Below the pieces are notes generated by a model. It was not told the DNA's origin and made no database searches. It worked only from the letters and a program-made list of their open reading frames with translations. DNA of 64,000 bases, taken from Chitinophagales bacterium. GTDB lineage: Bacteria > Bacteroidota > Bacteroidia > Chitinophagales > JADIYW01. A program made the position numbers and the translations under genes. The stretch is from NCBI GenBank assembly GCA_023957235.1, contig JAMLHI010000001.1, positions 434,001 through 498,000 on the forward strand, given 5' to 3'. This document shows, one piece after another, positions 63,161 through 64,000 of the stretch (position 1 is the first letter of the stretch; each line of letters opens with the position of its first letter).

Positions 63161-64000
63161 ATGAAGAAAACACTTTTTTCTATATTATTATTCATTACTT
63201 GTCTGGCAAATTCTTCCAATTTTGCTTTTGCTGAACATTTGACAGGAGGTGAAATGAAATATCAATACATTTCTTCTTTACCTGGCAACAAGCAAATTTA
63301 TGCTATTGTAATCACAATTTATCGGGATGCCCTCGGATATGGGGCTGATTTTGACAATCCTTTATATCTTACAAGATATGATATGGATAATTATTCTATT
63401 AAGAATACAGAAGTCTATTTGGATAGAATAAATGTCAGTACACTTCCATTGAATGACTTGGGGTCTTGTGCGCGCAATATTCCTAATGTTAGAATTGAAA
63501 AAGCAATATATACCACTTATGATACTGTCAGCATAAATAATTACGGATATGTCTATGCTCATCAAAGATGTTGCCGTCCTTCTAATATAACAAATTTATA
63601 TAACCCTGGAGAACAAGGATCTACCTATTCAGTATATCTGACAAGACCAGCGATGTTAGCTAAAAATTCAAATGCAGAATTTCTTCAAGACCCACCATTA
63701 TTGGTATGTATCCAATCAAATTTTGAATATCAATTTAGTGCCACAGATAAAAATAGCCACCAACTCAAATATTATTTGTGTGAGCCTACAATAGGGGGAA
63801 ATAATTATGATAATGATGGTATTCGCCCAGTGACAGCATCTTCTCCTCCCTATTCTTCAGTTCATTACGGCAATAATTATTCTTCTTTGCAGCCTTTCGG
63901 TCAGAAAGTAGATGTAGTCCTTGACTCTAATAGTGGAATTCTAAGATTTAGACCTGATAGAGTAGGAATTTATACAGTGGCGGTATGTATAGAAGAATTG
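63161..64000 (+). CDS. Large secreted protein, probably gliding/T9SS-associated, 3' end outside window
   Basis: The frame is open for 280 codons to the right edge. A signal peptide ends near FAFA (about 24). The mature start HLTGGEMKYQYISS, followed by YAIVITIYRDALGYGADF and DVVLDSNSGILRFRPDRVGIY, matches the N-terminal module of very large Bacteroidota surface proteins that often carry PKD-type repeats and a gliding-associated C-terminal domain. The extracellular cysteines (SCAR, RCCRP, LLVCIQ, YLCEP) probably form disulfides. ATG 63143 is in frame six codons earlier, but 63161 gives the better signal peptide. The sorting domain must lie beyond the window. Confidence 0.72.
   Translation, partial: MKKTLFSILLFITCLANSSNFAFAEHLTGGEMKYQYISSLPGNKQIYAIVITIYRDALGYGADFDNPLYLTRYDMDNYSIKNTEVYLDRINVSTLPLNDLGSCARNIPNVRIEKAIYTTYDTVSINNYGYVYAHQRCCRPSNITNLYNPGEQGSTYSVYLTRPAMLAKNSNAEFLQDPPLLVCIQSNFEYQFSATDKNSHQLKYYLCEPTIGGNNYDNDGIRPVTASSPPYSSVHYGNNYSSLQPFGQKVDVVLDSNSGILRFRPDRVGIYTVAVCIEEL

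Noticed and set aside
1-64000. tRNA, rRNA, CRISPR array, insertion sequence or prophage
   Set aside because: Reading the gaps and repeats gave no cloverleaf, no regularly spaced repeats, no transposase or integrase and no terminal inverted repeats; a dedicated scan could still find a small RNA I missed.

Overview
The window is a stretch of AT-rich chromosome (roughly one-third GC by eye) from a member of the Bacteroidota. Evidence for the phylum: at least 18 exact copies of the Bacteroidota sigma-factor -7 element TAnnTTTG sit just upstream of start codons, there are no convincing Shine-Dalgarno sites, and the gene content includes GldB, a type IX secretion (T9SS) sorting domain, a PorT-like barrel, DUF4290 next to murA, split transketolase, a short CarB and a bacterial PcrB-type geranylgeranylglyceryl phosphate synthase. 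A mevalonate-pathway gene pair suggests a Flavobacteriia- or Saprospiria-like lineage; I cannot place it more finely. No rRNA, tRNA, CRISPR array, transposase or prophage was recognised.

Layout. 1-3060: a sphingomyelin-synthase-like (PAP2_C) membrane enzyme running off the left edge, a SpmA-SpmB fusion and a dienelactone-hydrolase-like protein. 3213-7080: guaB, a PspC-domain protein, recX, a GT2 glycosyltransferase and an orphan lipoprotein. 7106-16900, minus strand: a POTRA/barrel outer-membrane protein, a CBS protein, a GT4 glycosyltransferase, a secreted heavy-metal-binding protein, guanine deaminase behind a large T9SS lamin-tail protein, and an MBOAT/SGNH O-acetylation pair. 17167-17723: a self-contained lipoprotein gene broken by an in-frame TAG. 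17850-22983: pssA, a GIN-repeat lipoprotein with a membrane partner, the PcrB-type lipid enzyme, rsgA and a CNNM/CorC-type transporter. 23144-28533: three secreted proteins, the last a prolyl-oligopeptidase-like protein that appears to have lost its whole catalytic triad. 28642-34610: PorT-like barrel, gldB, hflX, and ppk1-ppx. 34716-37916: the two transketolase halves, separated by a very AT-rich two-gene module (PD-(D/E)XK nuclease-like protein plus an unrecognised acid-tailed protein). 38291-46969: an ECF sigma factor, uvrA, the mvaD-mvk mevalonate pair, a GT4 glycosyltransferase with a WecA-type transferase, and a Nudix enzyme. 47021-53262: uvrD/pcrA, DUF4290, murA with Asp at the usual catalytic Cys position, a MoxR-like ATPase, and greA-HIT behind a promoter-proximal hairpin that looks like an attenuator. 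53487-63022: a secreted NUC1 nuclease with an OB-like tail, a trkH-trkH-trkA potassium-uptake cluster, and carB with two small genes. 63131-64000: the start of a large secreted, probably gliding/T9SS-associated protein.

Themes. Lipid and envelope chemistry recurs (PAP2_C enzyme, PssA, PcrB, mevalonate genes, O-acetylation, glycosyltransferases, MurA). The most promising places for something undescribed are the nuclease-like module inside the transketolase locus, the triad-less S9 protein with its C-terminal extension, the greA leader and the interrupted lipoprotein. Several starts are moved downstream of the longest open frame because the -7 promoter element lies inside the longer version; this also suggests leaderless or near-leaderless mRNAs for guaB and uvrD.
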